64,000 nucleotides of DNA from Sclerodactyla briareus (GCA_026419785.1 JAODTK010004776.1:310001-374000); one strand, 5' to 3'; numbered from the stretch's first letter, positions 1 through 12,239 are shown. The notes: generated by a model from the sequence alone, not told the origin. Numbers and translations: made by a program.

Positions 1-21
1 GTATCTCAGGACTGGACACAC

Positions 22-199
22 CTTAAAGATTAACTCCTTCTGCTTTAGCTTCTCGGCCAGCAGTGAGTTGCGCCTCTCGAGGGTGGTGAAGGGTTCCTCC
101 CCAGGGCTGCCTGCTCCTCCATCAGGCCCGATCTCCCCCCTCCTCAGGGAACTCAGCTGGGACGCCATCTCATGTTTCTCCCCCGACCTCTGGACGAGG
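22..199 (-). CDS. Exon with a C-terminal coiled-coil segment; gene continues beyond the left edge
   Basis: The acceptor GAGCCCAG/C at 200 and the donor AAG/GTGTGT at 22 give 59 codons after completing the split Gly codon of the preceding exon. It reads LVQRSGEKHEMASQLSSLRR, then a Gly/Pro linker, then LERRNSLLAEKLKQKELIFK, which has leucines in heptad spacing and an RRNS site. The donor leaves phase 0, so at least one more exon lies outside the window. With the four exons to the right, 671 codons are visible. The acceptor has a weak pyrimidine tract, so a second AG nearby is possible. The function is not known; the terminal helix suggests a dimerisation or scaffold role, which is inference. 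Confidence 0.64.
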
Positions 200-486
200 C
201 TGGGCTCAACGATCACAGGTGTAGCCCAGAGACGCATTAGAGTCTGAGACATTTTTGAAGGCAGGGAGTGGGTATGCACTCCTGGGTGGGCGAGATACCA
301 GCAGCAACCTGGCCTCCAACTCATCACTGCCCCCTTTTTCACTCCTTCCCCCATCTGAGGATAATCCCGGTCATCCGCTCCCACTCACGGTATTTCTCCT
401 CAAAGTCCTTGCTCGCCCCTCAAGCTTCACAAGCCCCTCTTCGTTCTCGACGACCATAACCTTGCGTGTCGATGTGCACCCCTCAC
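200..486 (-). other. Intron of the left-hand gene
   Basis: This 287-base intron runs from GTGAGG to an AG at 200. It is C/T-rich on the + strand. No other feature was seen in it. Confidence 0.5.
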
Positions 487-733
487 CCCTCAGATGATTT
501 TTTCACTGGAGTTGGTGTCTCCTCAGGTTTTTTCTCAGACTTCTTGTCCTCCTTCTTGATTTTCTTTATCTCCTTGGCTTTCTTCTCCTCTCGCCCTCTG
601 CTTCCGGTCTCCCTTCGGGCTTGGCCCACAGCCCCCTTTTTCTTCTTGTCCCAGTCGCAAGCTTCTTGAACCTCCTCTGTCAGGCCCTGAAGGAGCTCAG
701 CTGGGGGCTCGCTCATTGGAATGATGGGAGGCT
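487..733 (-). CDS. Internal exon: Pro-rich segment then Lys/Glu-rich charged helix
   Basis: The acceptor CCCTTAG/AG at 734 and the consensus donor GG/GTGAGG at 487 delimit 247 nt with no frame break. The exon begins with a proline-rich hydrophobic stretch, PPIIPMSEPPAELLQGL, then a TEEVQE helix and CDWDKKKKG. It ends in an alternating basic/acidic run, KEIKKIKKEDKKSEKK, followed by PEETPTPVKKSS. The charged run should form a single alpha helix or extended coil. The phase is 2 bases in and 2 bases out, which fits both neighbours. No enzyme motif is visible and the family is unknown. Reading on the opposite strand gives a Ser/Phe-rich peptide that is only the shadow of this charged exon. Confidence 0.68.
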
Positions 734-1106
734 CTAAGGGTGCTTTCAATCAACCGATGACTGCTTTGGGCATTCTTGGAAAATTTAGAGAACGTTGTAC
801 CTGTTAAAAGGGTACCATGACAATGCAACCTCCATCAGTAGCAGGAGTAACACTTGTTGTGCAGCCAATAGCTTTTTTTAATTCCCATCCTCACACCCAA
901 TGAGAGGGACCTCTCCCGCACATTCCACATTATTCCCTGTGCTCCCCTTCCCCTCCGTTCCCTTGAGTAGGGAGGGTGCAAGGTACTGGCACCTGTCACT
1001 CGAATAATTCCCAAGAATGAACAAAATGTGCCCGAACTACGCACTCCACTATCTCATCACTATGTCATGATTTTATTGTGTTTGTGATTTTCATTAGCTC
1101 AAACCA

Positions 1107-2560
1107 GCTATTTGGGTTGTGCTATTGTGATCCTGTCATCTATCTATCTATCCAGTCTGTAAACTTTTGGATTTTGGACCACAAAATGGGTTCGTGCTTT
1201 GAATAATCTTTACCAGACTTGGTCACATGTTCCATTGCCTTTATGTGTCCTTGTTTACCACCTCTGAAAGTCAGGCAAAAGATCAAATGGCATTGAAGGG
1301 GCACATGGGCGCCTAAGTGGAAAACTGCAAAACGCTATCTATAATTTTGGTGCACATTGCTGATCTTCAGTCATATTGATGGTAGGACATGCGCTTCCTC
1401 CTCCGGGGTGTTCAGGATGTTTTTATCCAAGGTCCCAACTTTGCCCTATCGCCCATTTCATGAAATTTCATGCAATGGTACTTGAAATGCATCTCCGCCC
1501 ATAAAGCTTCATCATCTTTCTGGTCCTTGGGTAGAGGGCCTTGAGGGTGTTCAGGAATTGAGCCTAGGTCCCACTTTGGGCTTCTAGGGCCCATTAAAAG
1601 AAATACTAGCAAATCTTTATCTCCTACAAATGTTGGTGCAATAGTGCTGACAATCAGTCATAATGATGGTCTAACAGCCGTACCATTAGGTTGTTCAGGA
1701 CTTTTTGGTCCAAGCCCCCACTTGGGCCCTAGGGCCCATTTTATGAAATTTCACACAAGGGTACTTGAATGCATCGCTTCACAAGCTTCAAGGGCCCAGT
1801 TTTCAAATTTTAGGGTCAGGGCCCAGTTTGGGCCCTAGGGCTGGTTGGGCTATTGTAATGCCCATGTCATTCTATCTATCTATCCTCTGTATTGGGCCAC
1901 ACAATGTTCGTGCTTTGGTGGATCTTGACCAAACTTTGTCCAAATGTTTTATTGACCATCAGTCAACTGGCATTAAATGGGCACAATGGTATGCTGTGGA
2001 AAACTTGAAAATGCTACCTTAGGCAGATTAGGTTGGATTGCCCTGGTACATGAACCGTGGGTAATAATCGATGAGTGGTACCTATGCATTGTACAGGAAT
2101 TGGAGGTGGAAGGTCATTAAAGGGGGTCAAAATGTTTATTACCAATGGGTCATTATTGACCACGAAGGGCCAAGGTCAACTGGCATTAGAGGGGTACAAT
2201 GGGAGGCCATGATTGGACAAGTGCAAAACGCTACGTCCCTGCAGATTATTAGGTCAGAAATTTTCAGATCTACGCCTATTATAATCATTGACTAGATAAG
2301 TCCTTTTGGTTTAAAAATCCATTGACTATTAGGTACTTATGGTTTCCACAGGAATTGTAGGTGGAAGGTCATTAAACGGGGGTACTAGACATTTTGTTCA
2401 AATTGTAGAACAGTATGCAATTTGCATGTTTTTAGCCCCAAATGCTCATGCTTTGATGACATTGACCTTAGTTGACATATATTCATTGACTGCTGGATTG
2501 ACATTTGACCATCAAAAGGTCAAATAAAATGGTGGAGAGCCTAATGGGCTCCTTTTGGGA
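1107..2560 (+). repeat. Complex tandem repeat block in an intron
   Basis: Several phrases recur in order. A TATTTGGGTTG/GGTTGGGCTATTGT unit with a TCTATCTATC microsatellite occurs near 1107-1152 and again near 1846-1886, each followed by a 'hostile-to-coding' stretch with GTTCGTGCTTTG and ...ACTGGCATT. A unit with TGTTCAGGA, GGTCC and CCCATTT.ATGAAATTTCA occurs at about 1419-1500 and 1690-1760. The phrase GGAATTGNAGGTGGAAGGTC occurs at 2096 and 2351, and CAACTGGCATTA occurs at 1966 and 2180. The period of the large unit is about 740 bases, with smaller nested units. The GGGCCC-rich part is the same family as the duplicate at 59.9-60.4 kb. I see no coding potential. Confidence 0.7.
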
Positions 2561-2749
2561 CACTGTATCTCCCGCCACAAAGAAGTTATATCTTCATGAT
2601 GCTCGCTCAGTGTCATCAAAGGTCAGTATGAACTGAAATCAATGCACGGCTCCTATAACCATCATGCCTGTTCACTACATTTTGGAAATTTGTCCGGTTT
2701 GAGCTACTGAACCATTGGTTCTCTAGTTATTGTTGTTTATGAGGTGTAC

Positions 2750-2803
2750 CTGTGCCCTCCTTTTGTTTCTTCTTATCCCAGGCCTCCAGCTTACTGAGGA
2801 AGT
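2750..2803 (-). CDS. Small internal exon encoding a Lys-rich helix
   Basis: The peptide is DFLSKLEAWDKKKQKEGT, ending at donor ACAG/GTACAC. The acceptor is either GAAG/AC at 2804, whose phase fits the G left over from the preceding exon, or the stronger-looking CTCAG five bases upstream (exon from 2808), which would need another exon between. The other two frames read through here but look random. The downstream phase (one base over) fits the next exon exactly. The WDKKK wording recurs in that next exon (CDWDKKKKG), which suggests a short internal repeat in the protein. The exon is isolated by introns of about 13.5 kb upstream and 2 kb downstream. It is small, so confidence rests on phase and composition. 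Confidence 0.5.
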
Positions 2804-3005
2804 CTTCGCTGAGGTTGCATGGTGTTCTAATACAGGGTCAGTCATGTCCGTCGATGGAACCGCAGTGGGCTTGCAGTGACCGACCCTTCCACAGGCTCTG
2901 CTGGAGTTGAAAGAAGATGGAACTTGATGAGTCCACATAGGTGGAAGAGTGAGGGACTGGTATCAGGACCCTCTGGAAGCAAATATATGCATATATACAT
3001 GTTCC

Positions 3006-3300
3006 GTTGTGGAGGAGTGGTGCCTAATGGGCTAAGGCGTCAGTTGTAACCCAGAGGCGTCGGGTGCGAGCCCGGCCACATTGTACCCTCAAGAAAGGTA
3101 CTTTACCGCTTGCTTCTCTTAACACAGGTGTACAATATTGGTGACGTGAGGTATCAGGAACACAACTGGCGATGTTAGATGCCGCTTATACTCTCCGGGA
3201 TTGCCGGAGTGCTTGACTGGTTCCTATGATCGGGTAATGTTTGTAAAGCGCTTTGAGCACTTCAGTGGTAAAGCGCTATACGAGAAATTAACATTATATT
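3006..3300 (+). mobile_element. tRNA-derived SINE, copy 1
   Basis: The head at 3006-3085 has tRNA promoter elements: box A around TGCCTAATGGGCTAAGG and box B around GGGTGCGAGCCC. Next comes CCCTCAAGAAAGGTACTTTA, the body, and a tail with GTAAAGCGCTTTGAGCACTTC and AAAGCGCTATACGAG. It ends in an AT-rich microsatellite-like stretch. The element matches the reverse-strand copy at 14.84-15.12 kb almost end to end. The AAAGCGCT tail is a type shared with LINE 3' ends that SINEs use for retrotransposition. This copy keeps an internal GAGCACTTCAGTGG segment that the other lacks. Confidence 0.85.
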
Positions 3301-6300
3301 ATTCAAGCATCCCAGATGTTTGTCCTAGTTGCTTTGACTGCAGTTGCGATGGGAGAGGTTCTTGGTCTTCACCTCATGGATCAGCTGTAATGCAGTGGAC
3401 TCGTGGGTTCCTAGGGTTTTGTTTTCTCATTGGTCCGCTGTGAAGCAGTCATTCTGGACAAGAATCTTCACAGGTTCTGAGAAAGTGGTCATATAGGGCA
3501 GTTCATGATCAACCTTTGGAGGGAGACAAAAAATGGCAGTCCCGGGAAAGCAGTTGGGCGTAGGCTTGGTTATACCTCTGCTTAATATGATCTGAGCATT
3601 AATAAATTGAAAGAGTGAGTTATCGTCTGCATTTCATCCTACGACCAATACAGTCAGTGGTCTTTAATGAGTTTTGAACCTGTAGAAATGTATTTAAAAA
3701 AATTATTTCACTCATTGGCAGCAGAGAGGAAGTCCTATAACAGGATGACAAGGGCTAGAATGGGGTGCCTCAAACAAATGCCATCCGTTTGATCACCAAA
3801 TCTATTCAGGGGATTGCCCGAGCCTCACATGGCATTATATAGGCCGCTAAAATAATTCCAGAAATTAGCTATTGAATTAACTGTTCTGTCCAGTAGCCAA
3901 TTGGACAAGGGCTCATGTCCTACTCCCGTCATATTTGTTCTCAAATTTGTCATTGATACAGTAAACTGTGGCTGCATCATGCCAACAAGCTGAGGTACAC
4001 AACTTGGGAGAGAATCACTGAAAATTGCAATTGCCGTATTACAGAACGAATTGTTTGTTTTGCTGAAACCACTTTATTGCACAAATCAAAAACATTTGTT
4101 TTGCTTGCAAACATTTGCTTGCCAAAAACACTGGTTACACAAACAAACACACTTATTCACAAAACAGTGTTTTATACCAGTGTATTTTGTGCTCCAGTGT
4201 TCAGGACAAGTAAACCAGTGTTTCATGTCTTCAAGCAAGATCCACGGGTTCTATCTAGTTGCTCCAAGTAGGGGTATTGTTTAAAGCCTACCTCACACTA
4301 TAAGGAGTTCAACGGGGGGGGCTGCAACGGCCTACGGTGGCCCCATGCGGTGGCCAGAAGCAGAGACCGTAAGTCATTGGACTCTCTGCGAAATTCACTG
4401 CGTCGATTTCCGACAGTGACCATAGTGTTTTACGTGCAGTGGGGGAATTCATGGCAGAAGGAAAACGGGGAGATCTCATCTCAAAGGTTGTTCATATATG
4501 TCCTCTGGGGAATTATGAAGAAGTTGGACCACTGATAAAAAAAGATATTACGTTCAGTCGAGCTATTTGTGCTTCCTATCGCGCCCATGCTTTCGTTTTA
4601 ATTGCCATCACAAAAAAACTACTCGGACATTGCAGAATTTCGAAAATTTTTAACTTGGTCAAAATTTGTCGCAAAAAAATGTCTGAGGTCAATCTGGCTC
4701 CTCGCAGTCAAGTTGTTGCGGTCATTGCCTCACAACCTCACGGTTAATACAGTGACAGCGAGTATGACCGTAAGCGGTTTCGACCCAAGGGGGGGCCCCC
4801 TCGCGGAGAGAAATCTGCACAAATTCTGCACATGGGAGGCCAGCTCAAAAAAATGCACTTGACGACACATGAACACCCTTTAGAACCCCCAAGGGGGTGC
4901 ATCAAAGTGTGAGTCAATGTCCACTACATGCAAAGTAAATGGGCAATCGTTATGCCAAACGATGCACACTTGCACCGTCATAGATAACAGTGGACATGAA
5001 CGAGTCACAAGACAGAGTAAGGGACAAATGTTTCTTCCTGTGGTTGCCAGGGTGCATCATGCAAATATTATAAGTGAATGATGTGTTACGTGCAACACAC
5101 CCCAAATAGAACAGCACGAATAGCACCCACCCAGCTGGGTGGGCGCAAGGTGTTTTGTTTGTTTGGCAAATAGTTGTCCTAGACTTGTGATAACATTCCT
5201 GTTTTAGCCTAATCTTAATCTTGTCATGAACCAGATGAACTATTTTTGACCCAGCAGAATAGCCCAAACCAAGCTGAGACCAATCGAGCCAAGTCAGTCA
5301 TTCACCACTCCCAGCCATGGCATTCAGACAACTATAACTGGAGTCACCACTTGATAAGCCAATCCTTCCAATCTGAATTGGTTTTGCTTTTCATAACAAT
5401 AAGTCTTGGTTTCTCGCAACAATTGGGTCATAATCCGAAGCCCAGATTCATGTACTACTCTGCCTGTGCCACAGCCCTTAGCTTGGCTACAATTGCAGGT
5501 CTTTGTTCCGCAATTTGTAAGGATTTAGGGAAACTTGGTAAAGTGACTTAGTCTACTATAGTGGTCCCTATTCTTACATGGACAGTGATTGAGAGACCTA
5601 CAATAGAACAAGTCAAACTGTATGCTGCGAGATATTTTGGGACCACATACGGCAACTGATGAAACAACGCTTATACTATACTGATCAATATTTCATAATA
5701 GCAACTTGACAACGAGGACACCAACATTCATTATTGCTAATGCACATTGATTATATCCTTGGCTGCCATTATAGTTGCAACTCCCCCTACAGAGCCACCA
5801 CAGACAAGGTTGCTATATAAATGGAACTGTAACTAGGCCTCCCACATGCATAGGTAGCATCTGGGGAATGGGGGGGGGCGGAGGGGTTGCGACTACTACT
5901 AGTTCAACCCCAGCCACCCATCGACTTTGATTGTAATTATAGTATTTTCTGCAAGAGGTCCCTAACCTGGCTTATCCCAAATATTCACCCAACCAAATCT
6001 CTGTTCCAATCACAGGCAAGCAATAATTTCCTTCCACTCTGGGTGACTGATCACCTCAACAAGCATTCCACAGTTTGGGGATGGCCCCACTGAAGGAGAG
6101 ATCTGCGAAGCATTTGCGGCTCGTGAAAGGAACCTCGAGAAGGAGGCTCTTACATGAGTGTGTTACCGCCAGGCACCATTTGTTATTGTAATTGTCATTT
6201 CAAGTTCACTATTGACATAGTGTAGATTAGATTAATCAAATTTGATTCTAATTGACAAACCGGAGAGCTCATATCTCTACTATAATCCTATATTCAGGGT

Positions 6301-6500
6301 ACCAAACAGGTTTTTCGTGATGGAAAGTCGGCTGCTGATAACATGCAACACATTTTTTTCTCAGAATGCTATCAATGTTTGAGAATAACTAACTCTGACC
6401 TTGGATGACCTCTAGTCACCATGAAATGTCTTCCACTTTTGTCAGGATTATGGCCGTCTTCATCTGCCAAGTTTTTTGTTTTGAACATCACATAGTTGGA
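3301..6500. other. Intron sequence with no gene; weak repeats
   Basis: I see no exon. There is a G7 run with GC-rich self-complementary sequence (GCAACGGCCTACGGTGGCC region, about 4315-4352) and a GGGGGGGCCCCC palindrome-like run near 4789-4801. CTCACACT at 4293 and AGTGTGAG at 4906 could be the remnant ends of an inverted-repeat element, but they are too short to claim. A CTGACCTTGGATGACCTCT phrase near 6395 belongs to the AT-rich interspersed repeat class seen elsewhere in the window. Confidence 0.4.
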
Positions 6501-6750
6501 TAAATCCCATAAAATTATCCATTGTCAATGACATTCAATTACCTTGGATCAGATGTCAGTCAACTCTTCCAAGTTACCTGTGAAAACTACAAACTTGCAG
6601 AACAAGTGTGCCTTCATGCAATCAGCAAATCCACTTATGTGGCCACGCCCACTTTCGAACCCATCCAAGTGTTTCATGTGGCAGACGTGTGCATTTATGT
6701 GCAACCACGTACACAATTACACACATTAGCAGGGAAGAATGCATATCTGT
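6500..6750 (+). repeat. Fragment of AT-rich interspersed repeat
   Basis: The phrase ATGTGGCCACGCCCACTTTCG followed by AACCCATCC, with CAGACGTGTGC after it, matches the 22120-22175 part of the larger repeat (GTGGCGACGCCCACTTTCGA, AACTCATCC, GGACATGTGTGCC). It is a truncated copy of that family. The short reading frames here are not genes. Confidence 0.6.
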
Positions 6751-6849
6751 GATACCACTAGTATAGATGACACATTTCCTGTTGAACCTGTATCTATTCA
6801 TACTGTTGTAACTACTCCATCTGAATTACCTGAATCAGGTTAGCTAACC

Positions 6850-7560
6850 ATGCTAACGCGGCGTTGATGAACGTGTGATGCACGGTAGATCGGCACGGGG
6901 GATTAACTGGTGTATGAATTTTGATGGTTGTAAAGGTTCACACGCATATGTTAAAACGTTACAATGGAAGCACTACTCATGTATTGGCTATGGCGAAAGG
7001 ATCCGTTGTGCATTATATGTCACGATTGGACGCGATTACCAGAGCCACGTTTGAAGGTAGCATTTGAACATTGTGCATAGAACGGTATGTATCATCACGC
7101 AAGGATAACACATGCGCGGAATGTGACTTTCACGCGAATTAATGCGCGTTGCTCAAGGGGATGAGTATGGGTGAGACAACTATTTTTTATGCGTATCCCG
7201 TAGACTACCAGCCAGGGCAGATTCGTACTGCGCATATATTCCAGATGGATTTAAGAGGCCGCGCAGCATCGTTGTTGTTAATTTATTCGCGCATGTAAAA
7301 GACTCTTTGCAATGTCACTGGGGATTCCTATTTTATCGTAAAAGTGGTAAAACGATGGCGGTTTGGGCAATATTTTAACTTCAAACATTTCGTGTTGTAT
7401 GAATGAACAGGATTAATCAACAGTCGATTGGTTTATCCACATGATAATGCAACTCCTCGGGAGGTAATTTAACTGGATGCACTCGAGCTGTGCCCTCGTG
7501 CATCCCGTGGATTAACCCCAGTAGTGCATTATCCAGTGGGATAGAACACGCCTCGACCAT
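6850..7560. mobile_element. Possible foldback DNA element of distinct composition
   Basis: This stretch is richer in CpG and in GCGC/CGCG words than its surroundings. Its right end is a long hairpin (7443-7533). A GGGGGATTAACTGG phrase near 6896 at the left is related to the GGATTAACCCC part of the hairpin, which suggests terminal inverted sequences. No transposase is visible. The element is inferred to be non-autonomous, and its exact ends are uncertain. Confidence 0.4.
7443..7533. repeat. Long imperfect hairpin (foldback)
   Basis: The left arm, 7443-7482, begins GATAATGCA and ends GGATGCAC. The right arm, 7498-7533, begins GTGCATCC and ends TGCATTATC. The arms pair over about 36-40 bases with small bulges around a 15-base loop. 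This is direct sequence evidence for a stable stem. Confidence 0.75.
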
Positions 7561-8869
7561 TGATGAACCCTAATTTTCATGTAACTGTTAATGAGATGAT
7601 AATATTATTTCGTCAGAGGTCATACATAGGGGTACACTGCGATTCACTTGCCGCAAACAGTGTCAAAACATTCCACAAACGTACCAGCACAAAAACCTGC
7701 AGACTTCCCCTTATACTTATGAACAATAACATCTGAAAAATGGATGAATCGGTTGTGTTCTCAAAGATTGGTGAAAGTTTAAAATAGGCCGTTAATGCTA
7801 GAGCTGGGTGGAGAATCTCCTCTATACCCCCGAGTTGCTTAGTAGGGGCAGTGCAGTACACCATGAACGGGCTTTTTATTTAAAAGTCTTAGTCTATTTA
7901 CTGAGACAGGGAATGATGGAGTCCCTGCATGATGATGATCCTATAAATAAGCTATCAAGTATGTTTGATCACCAGCTGCCTGACCCTTAGTTAAAAATGC
8001 CCAGATCCCACTCTGTGTCAGCTGAAACAACAACATTGAAAGAGCGTTATTAATGGCAATTGAAAATATTTGACAGAATAAAATGGATGAGTGCCTGCTC
8101 TGATAGCTGTTTAGGTTTTGCAGTATCTCTGTTCTGCAGATGTGTGTTGTATATATATTATATATATATGGTGGAGTGCGCATGTGTGTTACTGTGGAAT
8201 ATTTACATGTGATACGACAAGTGTGAGAATTCAAATGCTCATAATCATCACACCTGCAAAAGATGATTAGATCGACAAATTATGCTCAACATCTTGAATT
8301 ATTGACATTATTTCAGTGATGGTGACACAGGAGAAGAGAGGGCAATGAGGTGCCTGGCTAGTGTAAAGTGCAAATTATCTAATCAGCAGAGATAAAAGCA
8401 AGAGGGGGGAAAAATTTCTGAAAAATTGACAAAATCGTTAATTGAATGAATGACTTTTTCCCTTATTAAATTCAACTCCCAACATTTCAAATTACATCAA
8501 AAATCTGAGTTAATTTCTCCATATATGTTTATATGAAGCTGCTATTAGGCCTGAGCATGTCGAAAGGCACACTTGAATGAACAAGACTAGGCTACAGGGC
8601 AACAAGGAAGTTTTCAATCAATGACTTTAAGCCTTTTCTCCTTGTGCATTATTGATAATCTCTTTAGTTATTGTGACACCTCTTGACAATTTGTAGTGAT
8701 ATGCTATTGTTCGAATAGGCCATTCAACAAAGAGGAATCTTACCAGCATACCACCTAATGATACAATTCAATGACTACACTGATTATCTGAAAACATATG
8801 TTTCAGGTGGTGACGCTCTATTAGTATCATTTTTTTTTGTTGACTTGCCGGCAAGAAGATCAAACCTAT
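7561..8869. other. Intron sequence, no gene seen
   Basis: AT-rich single-copy-looking DNA, with a short TATA microsatellite at about 8149-8168. There are no exon-like patches with paired splice sites. Confidence 0.4.
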
Positions 8870-8870
8870 T

Positions 8871-9051
8871 CAAGGCCAGCCTTGTTGTCCCGACTCCAAT
8901 CCCTTGTGCTGAGCGTCCAGCAAGTAGGCAACAATTACCATTTTTAAAGTCTTATGGTATGACCCGACCCAGGATTCAAATGCCGTTCTACAGGTGGAAG
9001 GCCGAAGCCCTACCAACTGTGCCAACCACTCGGTCAAAATGTCCCGGATGT
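8871..9051 (-). mobile_element. Second tRNA-derived SINE family, copy 1
   Basis: Read on the minus strand from about 9046, the head has a box-A-like TGGCACAGTTGGTAG and a box-B-like ATTTGAATCCTGGG, then GGGTCATACC. The body has TTGTTGCCTACTTGCTGGAC and CTCAGCACAAGGGATTGGAG. The body recurs at 46.14-46.23 kb and the head with its GGGTCATACC link recurs at 12.24-12.42 kb. No intact tRNA fold was found, so this is not a tRNA gene. Confidence 0.6.
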
Positions 9052-9779
9052 CGTGGTCCCGGATTGTGTTGAACCTCTCAACAAGTGTAGACCACAAGAA
9101 TCATTAATGCACGATTGGACAATGGGGACAACCAAGGGGGAATACTGAATGGCCTTCACACCAGTTGCATAATGACGAATAAAAAAAAGTGATCCATTCT
9201 ATCAAAGAGCTATAGAAGTCTGGATAAGGGTGGAGAACAACAAGCCACAAAACTGTGTCGCGATTCCTTGCCCCCCCATATCTGACAGGCTAGTGGCTTT
9301 CAAGCAAAACAGAAAAAAGAAAAAATACCCCCTATTAGATATTGGTTGTTTTTTTTAATACTCAAAATTCCTTTCGATAAAGTTGCCCTCATCGAAATCT
9401 CAAATATAATCCATTCCCTTCATTCTCTTCCTCTTCTGTGTATCACATACCCAATGCCTGAGGGATAATATATCGGGGCAATGGGCCCATTGTGTTTTCA
9501 AATATTTTTTATCCTGTGGGGACACAAGCATCCCAAATTTGCCGAGTGAAAGGTGGCACACGAAATCTTCATAAGTTCAAACAACAATAGGCTACCATGC
9601 ATTAACGAAACTACATGCAGTTCGCAAAGACGAGAAAACTTTCCATTAAACATCCCTCTAGAATATTTTGTGCCAAATGTCATGTCAAACATCAGTTTAA
9701 TAACATTCCAGGTTTAGGCTGTCTTTACCTTTTCCACATGTGCAATTCTTGATGTAGCTCGTGATAGGAGTGTTTGTAT

Positions 9780-10378
9780 TACATTAGTCTACTTCACCTT
9801 ATAGGTTTTTGTCTCAACAGACGGAATCTGCGTCATTACAAAAACAATTAGCACTCAATGTCAAGGTCAATTGGTCAAAGGAGGTCAAAATGTCAAATGA
9901 TTCAACGGTAGGTCACCAGATGTAGATTACACAGACGAACAACACAATTCCATACGGATCCTTTAAAATGTTTCGTTGCCAAGCATATATAAGGATGGGT
10001 CCTATGGTACCGTAAAGGACCTTGACCTGACCACCAAAAATAATAGGGTTCCAATCCTCACCATAGGTGCAACCCACATACAACAATTGAACTTGATACA
10101 TGCTTGCGTTCGTTAGATATCGTGCTGACAAAGCTTTTTTAACTTGCCATCTGTGACCTTGAATGACCTTGAACTGGCACCAAAAACAATAGGGGTCATT
10201 CCTCTCTATAGTCCAACCCACACCTTGATTTAAACTAATTTACATCTTGTGTTCTTTGATATCGTGCTGACAAGGGGCGCCACACACAGCACAGACGCAC
10301 CAACACACCTACACACGCATACGCACGGCGCGTGACCTGCCATAGATTCTTTGCCTTTGGCAAGGAATCAAAAATTGT
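9780..10378 (+). mobile_element. Tandem-unit element with terminal hairpin (Helitron/pearl-like)
   Basis: Two units of about 142 bases each end in GATATCGTGCTGACAA (10116 and 10258). Each contains a GACCTTGA..GACC phrase and CACCAAAAA.AATAGGG. They are followed by a CA/CG-rich variable tail (10278-10332) and then a hairpin, TTGCCTTTGGCAA, near 10351. Core tandem units, a microsatellite-like tail and a hairpin near the end is the layout of pearl/HINE-type non-autonomous Helitrons of marine invertebrates. That family assignment is inference. Confidence 0.5.
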
Positions 10379-12235
10379 CCTGCTTTAGGCCTACTATCAG
10401 GCCAACAGATTATATGTATTCTAGGATGGGACAGTCACTTGTCACATTGTGTCATACAACTCCAGAATTACATGTGAACAATTTCTCGATCAAGGGTGAT
10501 CTCGAAAGGAGGATCTTGGTCTGAAGCTCGGGCATTCATCACATGTATAACAAAAAACAGGGTAGGACTTGTGGTGTCTCCAGGTCAAATCAGAGGTTAA
10601 TCAGAGATCCAGCTACAACACACCACCATGGATGGCCTAATGACACATCATTCATAAATACCACATGACCTATGTATTGAAAATTGGAGGTTAAAAAGTG
10701 AATTATATCAACCAGGTATATTCTGATATAAACCCCGGTGACAAATAAGGATATAGCGTGTGACACGCAATGCCTTGCATTGACGTATAACGCCCGCAAG
10801 CAATTTGACACGGTTCATCTATCGCAAACATGATATGTCATAATAGTCGGGAAAAGCCTCAGACTTTTCTATCCTCCTATTACGACATCATCCTGGTTTT
10901 AATTCTGCAACAAAGGCCCTCGTATTGTTCATTATTCCATAATTATATGTGTGTTACTGTACACATATCAGCTTCAGAACTGGTCACAAAGCTTAACAGA
11001 AGATCAGTTTACGATGTGGCTGCGAAAGCCTTCATCGGTAACGACACCAAATGTTCCGACCTGAGAAGACATAATGACTGGTATTCACTTGTAATCAAAC
11101 CAGCGAAGGAGCAAAAGCGAATTATCCCAATAACAGGCCTCCTGCTCCCACTGACAGTAGCCTAAATGCACTGTCAGTGTTATGTAAAGGTCAAAACGTG
11201 TGCATGTCACCCGCTCCCTCCTCCCCAAGGAATGCCGTTCCTTGGGCCGCGTTCGAAAAACTCTGAGCTGCAGCGGAGGGGCACAATTAGCGTTCAAATT
11301 CCGAGACATTAAATCCCAAAATTAAGAGCTGTGCCACCGTAACTGGGATAAGAAACCCCATGGGACGCAATAACTTTGGGGGGCAGGAGAAACTAATTGT
11401 TTCTGGCATGACAGGAATTTTACGACTCCCCAGGTTATCCCGTACAGATCGCCGAGGCCTGCCGACCCGCTCACTTGATCTACTGCGGGCTGAAAAAACT
11501 TATTCCCCCAGCGTTCGGGGGGGGGGGGGGCAGCTAACTAGCAAAGAGGAACAGTCATATAACCTGACTAACTAACCCACAAGCAGGCCAACTGTAATGA
11601 AATAGCAGAGATAAATATGCCTGCTTTTGATCTGATGTTATCCATTACTGAAGCACTATCGGAATTAATCTCATTCCCTCACGGATTAACAAACGCATTC
11701 AACAGTCTCTGGATGGGTTCTGGCATCGCTGGAAGCTAGCTTGTGCCCAACGTAAACACAGCCAGCAGGTGCATATAACATTTCACAGGTATTCATGCCG
11801 GGAGAGTAGTGATAAGCGTTTGGAAGGCCAGACACAAGGTGCCCGACATGAAAGCGAATATCAAAGAATTTACGTTGGAACATTACTTGTCAGACATCCC
11901 ACTGCGTTATGAACTATAGCAACAGTGAGGTGCCAATGAGATAGGATGCCATAGAATACTGTCATAACATTGGGTACAGTGTGAGTAATAGTGTTCATAA
12001 TATGACAGTAAAAGCCAATTTTACAGAGAGTGAATTTCCTTTTGAGGCGGCTTGCTGAGCATCAAAGAGTATCAAACCTACACAAGGCCGAAAGGAGGGT
12101 ATAGGCCAGGATACTTCCCTTTTTGTCAGCTGCAAAATTCCCACCAGGTACACATTTTTGGTGAGAGTAGTAAAGCTATGCCTGTGACCAGTACCTTAAT
12201 GTGGAGGGGTTGGGGGGGGTATCACACAGAGATGG
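10379..12235. other. Intron sequence, no gene seen
   Basis: No exon was recognised. There is a G14 run at 11517-11530 and a short GC-richer patch at 11220-11290. Reading frames of 70-110 codons here have no protein-like pattern. Confidence 0.4.
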
Positions 12236-12239
12236 CAAC

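Noticed and set aside
483..749. Plus-strand frames at 255-669 over the charged exon
   Set aside because: Their Ser/Phe/Leu-rich text is the complement of the Lys/Glu-rich minus-strand exon, which has consensus splice sites and fitting phases.
4293..4914. CTCACACT and AGTGTGAG as inverted ends of a 620-base element
   Set aside because: The match is eight bases with no target duplication visible.
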